A stretch of DNA of 64,000 nt from Lachnospiraceae bacterium (GTDB taxonomy: Bacteria; Bacillota; Clostridia; Lachnospirales; Lachnospiraceae), in contig JABZIZ010000003.1 in NCBI GenBank assembly GCA_015258065.1, positions 62,001-126,000 of the forward strand. Direction: 5' to 3'. The translations under genes and the position numbers were made by a program. Position 1 is the stretch's first letter. Each line of letters starts with the position of its first letter. The notes under the pieces were generated by a model. The model had not been told where the DNA came from. It searched no databases and was given only the letters and a program-made list of their open reading frames with translations. Positions 63,032 through 64,000 of this stretch are shown here, piece by piece.

Positions 63032-63631
63032 TTAAAATGAGATGCCGGAGAATCCGACAAACGCAATGGCCATGAGTGCGGAAGACAGAAGCACCATCGG
63101 CATGCCCTTAAACGATTCCGGAAAATCATTATATTCCATTTTCTCCCGGATTCCCGCCATCAGCACAATCGCAATGGTAAATCCAATTGCAGTAAACAGA
63201 CCGGTTACCGTACTCTTGAGAACGAAATGATCTTTAAATCCGGCACTCACATTGTTGATTGCAACACCAAGGACAGCACAGTTGGTCGTGATCAGCGGAA
63301 GGTAAATTCCAAGCGCCTGATAAAGAGCCGGCATAAACTTCTTTAACACCATCTCTACAAACTGCACCAACATGGCGATGACCAGGATAAAGATAATCGT
63401 ATTTAAGTACTCAAGATCCAGCGGCAAAATCACAAACTGGTATAGGCAGGCACAGACCAAAGACGCAATCGTTAAGACGAAGGTAAGCGCCATTCCCATG
63501 CCAAATGCCGTATCCACCTTTCTGGAAACTCCAAGGAACGGACACAATCCCAAAAACTGACTCAAAACGACATTGCTGATCAGGGAAGAAGTGACGGCAA
63601 TGACGACCAATTCATAGATAGTTTTTCCCAC
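63032..63631 (-). CDS. rnfA: Rnf complex subunit A
   Basis: This 199-residue membrane protein has six helices and the family signature NVVLSQFLGLCPFLGVSRKVDTAFGMG. The cysteine in GLCPF lies in the half-helix that binds an Fe-S centre together with RnfE. The GTG start has AAAGGAG at good spacing, three bases after rnfE. Confidence 0.95.
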   Translation of the reverse strand: MGKTIYELVVIAVTSSLISNVVLSQFLGLCPFLGVSRKVDTAFGMGMALTFVLTIASLVCACLYQFVILPLDLEYLNTIIFILVIAMLVQFVEMVLKKFMPALYQALGIYLPLITTNCAVLGVAINNVSAGFKDHFVLKSTVTGLFTAIGFTIAIVLMAGIREKMEYNDFPESFKGMPMVLLSSALMAIAFVGFSGISF

Positions 63632-63634
63632 TTC

Positions 63635-64000
63635 TTATTCTCCTTTCTCATCAATCGTGCAACAGGATGCCGGCTGACCAAATTTGGAGGTATCTTTGCC
63701 TTTTTTCTCCATATCGCACTTGACCTTATTCATAATGGCGATCAGGCAGGCAAGGACCATGAAGGCTCCGGGCTGCTGTACAAAAATCAAAACAGGTGTG
63801 AAGCCCGATATTGCCGTTCCTTCTCCCATAAACTTCATGCTGAAAAAGGTGCCGGTTCCGATGATTTCACGAATCAGTCCGATACAGGTGATCGCAATGG
63901 TAAAACCAAGCCCCATGCCGATTCCATCAAACAGAGAAGGAATGACGCCATTTTTGGATGCATAAGCCTCGGCTCTTCCAAAAATGATGCAGTTGACAAC
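63635..64000 (-). CDS. rnfE: Rnf complex subunit E, 5' end cut by window edge
   Basis: The frame is open to the right edge (121 residues visible). The visible start VVNCIIFGRAEAYASKNGV matches the internal RnfE segment with its Fe-S cysteine. GMGLGFTIAITCIGLIREIIGTGTFF is also typical. The tail after the last helix is hydrophilic with two cysteines. Upstream rnfC, D and G are expected outside the window. Confidence 0.93.
   Translation of the reverse strand, partial: VVNCIIFGRAEAYASKNGVIPSLFDGIGMGLGFTIAITCIGLIREIIGTGTFFSMKFMGEGTAISGFTPVLIFVQQPGAFMVLACLIAIMNKVKCDMEKKGKDTSKFGQPASCCTIDEKGE

Overview
The window is a chromosomal stretch of a low-to-mid GC, Gram-positive anaerobe of the class Clostridia, most likely Lachnospiraceae or a close relative. 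The pointers are a SCIFF peptide with its radical-SAM maturase (a Clostridia marker), an Rnf complex, a fused SecDF, a DAP-type MurE, RemA, RqcH, and PASTA kinase/PP2C genes. Nearly everything is on the minus strand. Only three protein genes are on the plus strand: a lipoprotein cut by the left edge, a CPBP protease and a phosphopantetheinyl transferase. No insertion sequence, prophage or CRISPR array is visible, and no gap exceeds 300 bases.

Layout, left to right (transcription mostly right to left). Positions 1-6700 hold the F1Fo ATP synthase operon atpBEF-(delta/alpha)-GDC. Its own promoter is at 6667-6695 and a bidirectional terminator is at 487-508. There is no separate atpH: a delta C-terminal-like domain is fused to the front of the alpha subunit. 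Next come tRNA-Val(GAC) and yicC-remA-gmk with a HAD phosphatase, then leuS, uraA, rqcH and efp. A five-gene oligopeptide-type ABC transporter operon follows at 16826-21764, then nrdR.

Positions 22348-32601 are the division and cell-wall (dcw) cluster, transcribed mraZ-rsmH-ftsL-pbpB-mraY-murD-ftsW-ftsQ-ftsZ, without murG, murC or ftsA. Ten-base MraZ-type boxes abut the mraZ start. Then come lgt, ychF, a plus-strand CPBP protease and a PH-domain protein. A long housekeeping array fills 36541-54500, transcribed scfA-scfB-secDF-recJ-murE-priA-def-fmt-yugP-rsmB-rlmN-prpC-pknB-rsgA. It links protein export, peptidoglycan precursor synthesis, replication restart, translation initiation, RNA modification and Ser/Thr signalling. 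Rightmost are a CNNM/CBS protein, a PPTase, an M24 aminopeptidase, thrC, a second CPBP protease, an AP2/HNH-like DNA-binding protein and the end of an rnf operon (rnfE-A-B).

The main unusual signals are four. (1) The delta-alpha fusion in the ATP synthase. (2) Short tandem duplications that begin at, or span, the stop codon of at least five unrelated genes (the 138-codon orphan, murD, ychF, rsgA, the PPTase), plus a duplicated RBS/start in front of the AP2 gene. (3) The two-AP2, HNH-like protein behind the rnf terminator. (4) An unusually high number of TTG start codons placed by strong Shine-Dalgarno sequences. Family assignments rest on motifs read by eye; no database search was possible.
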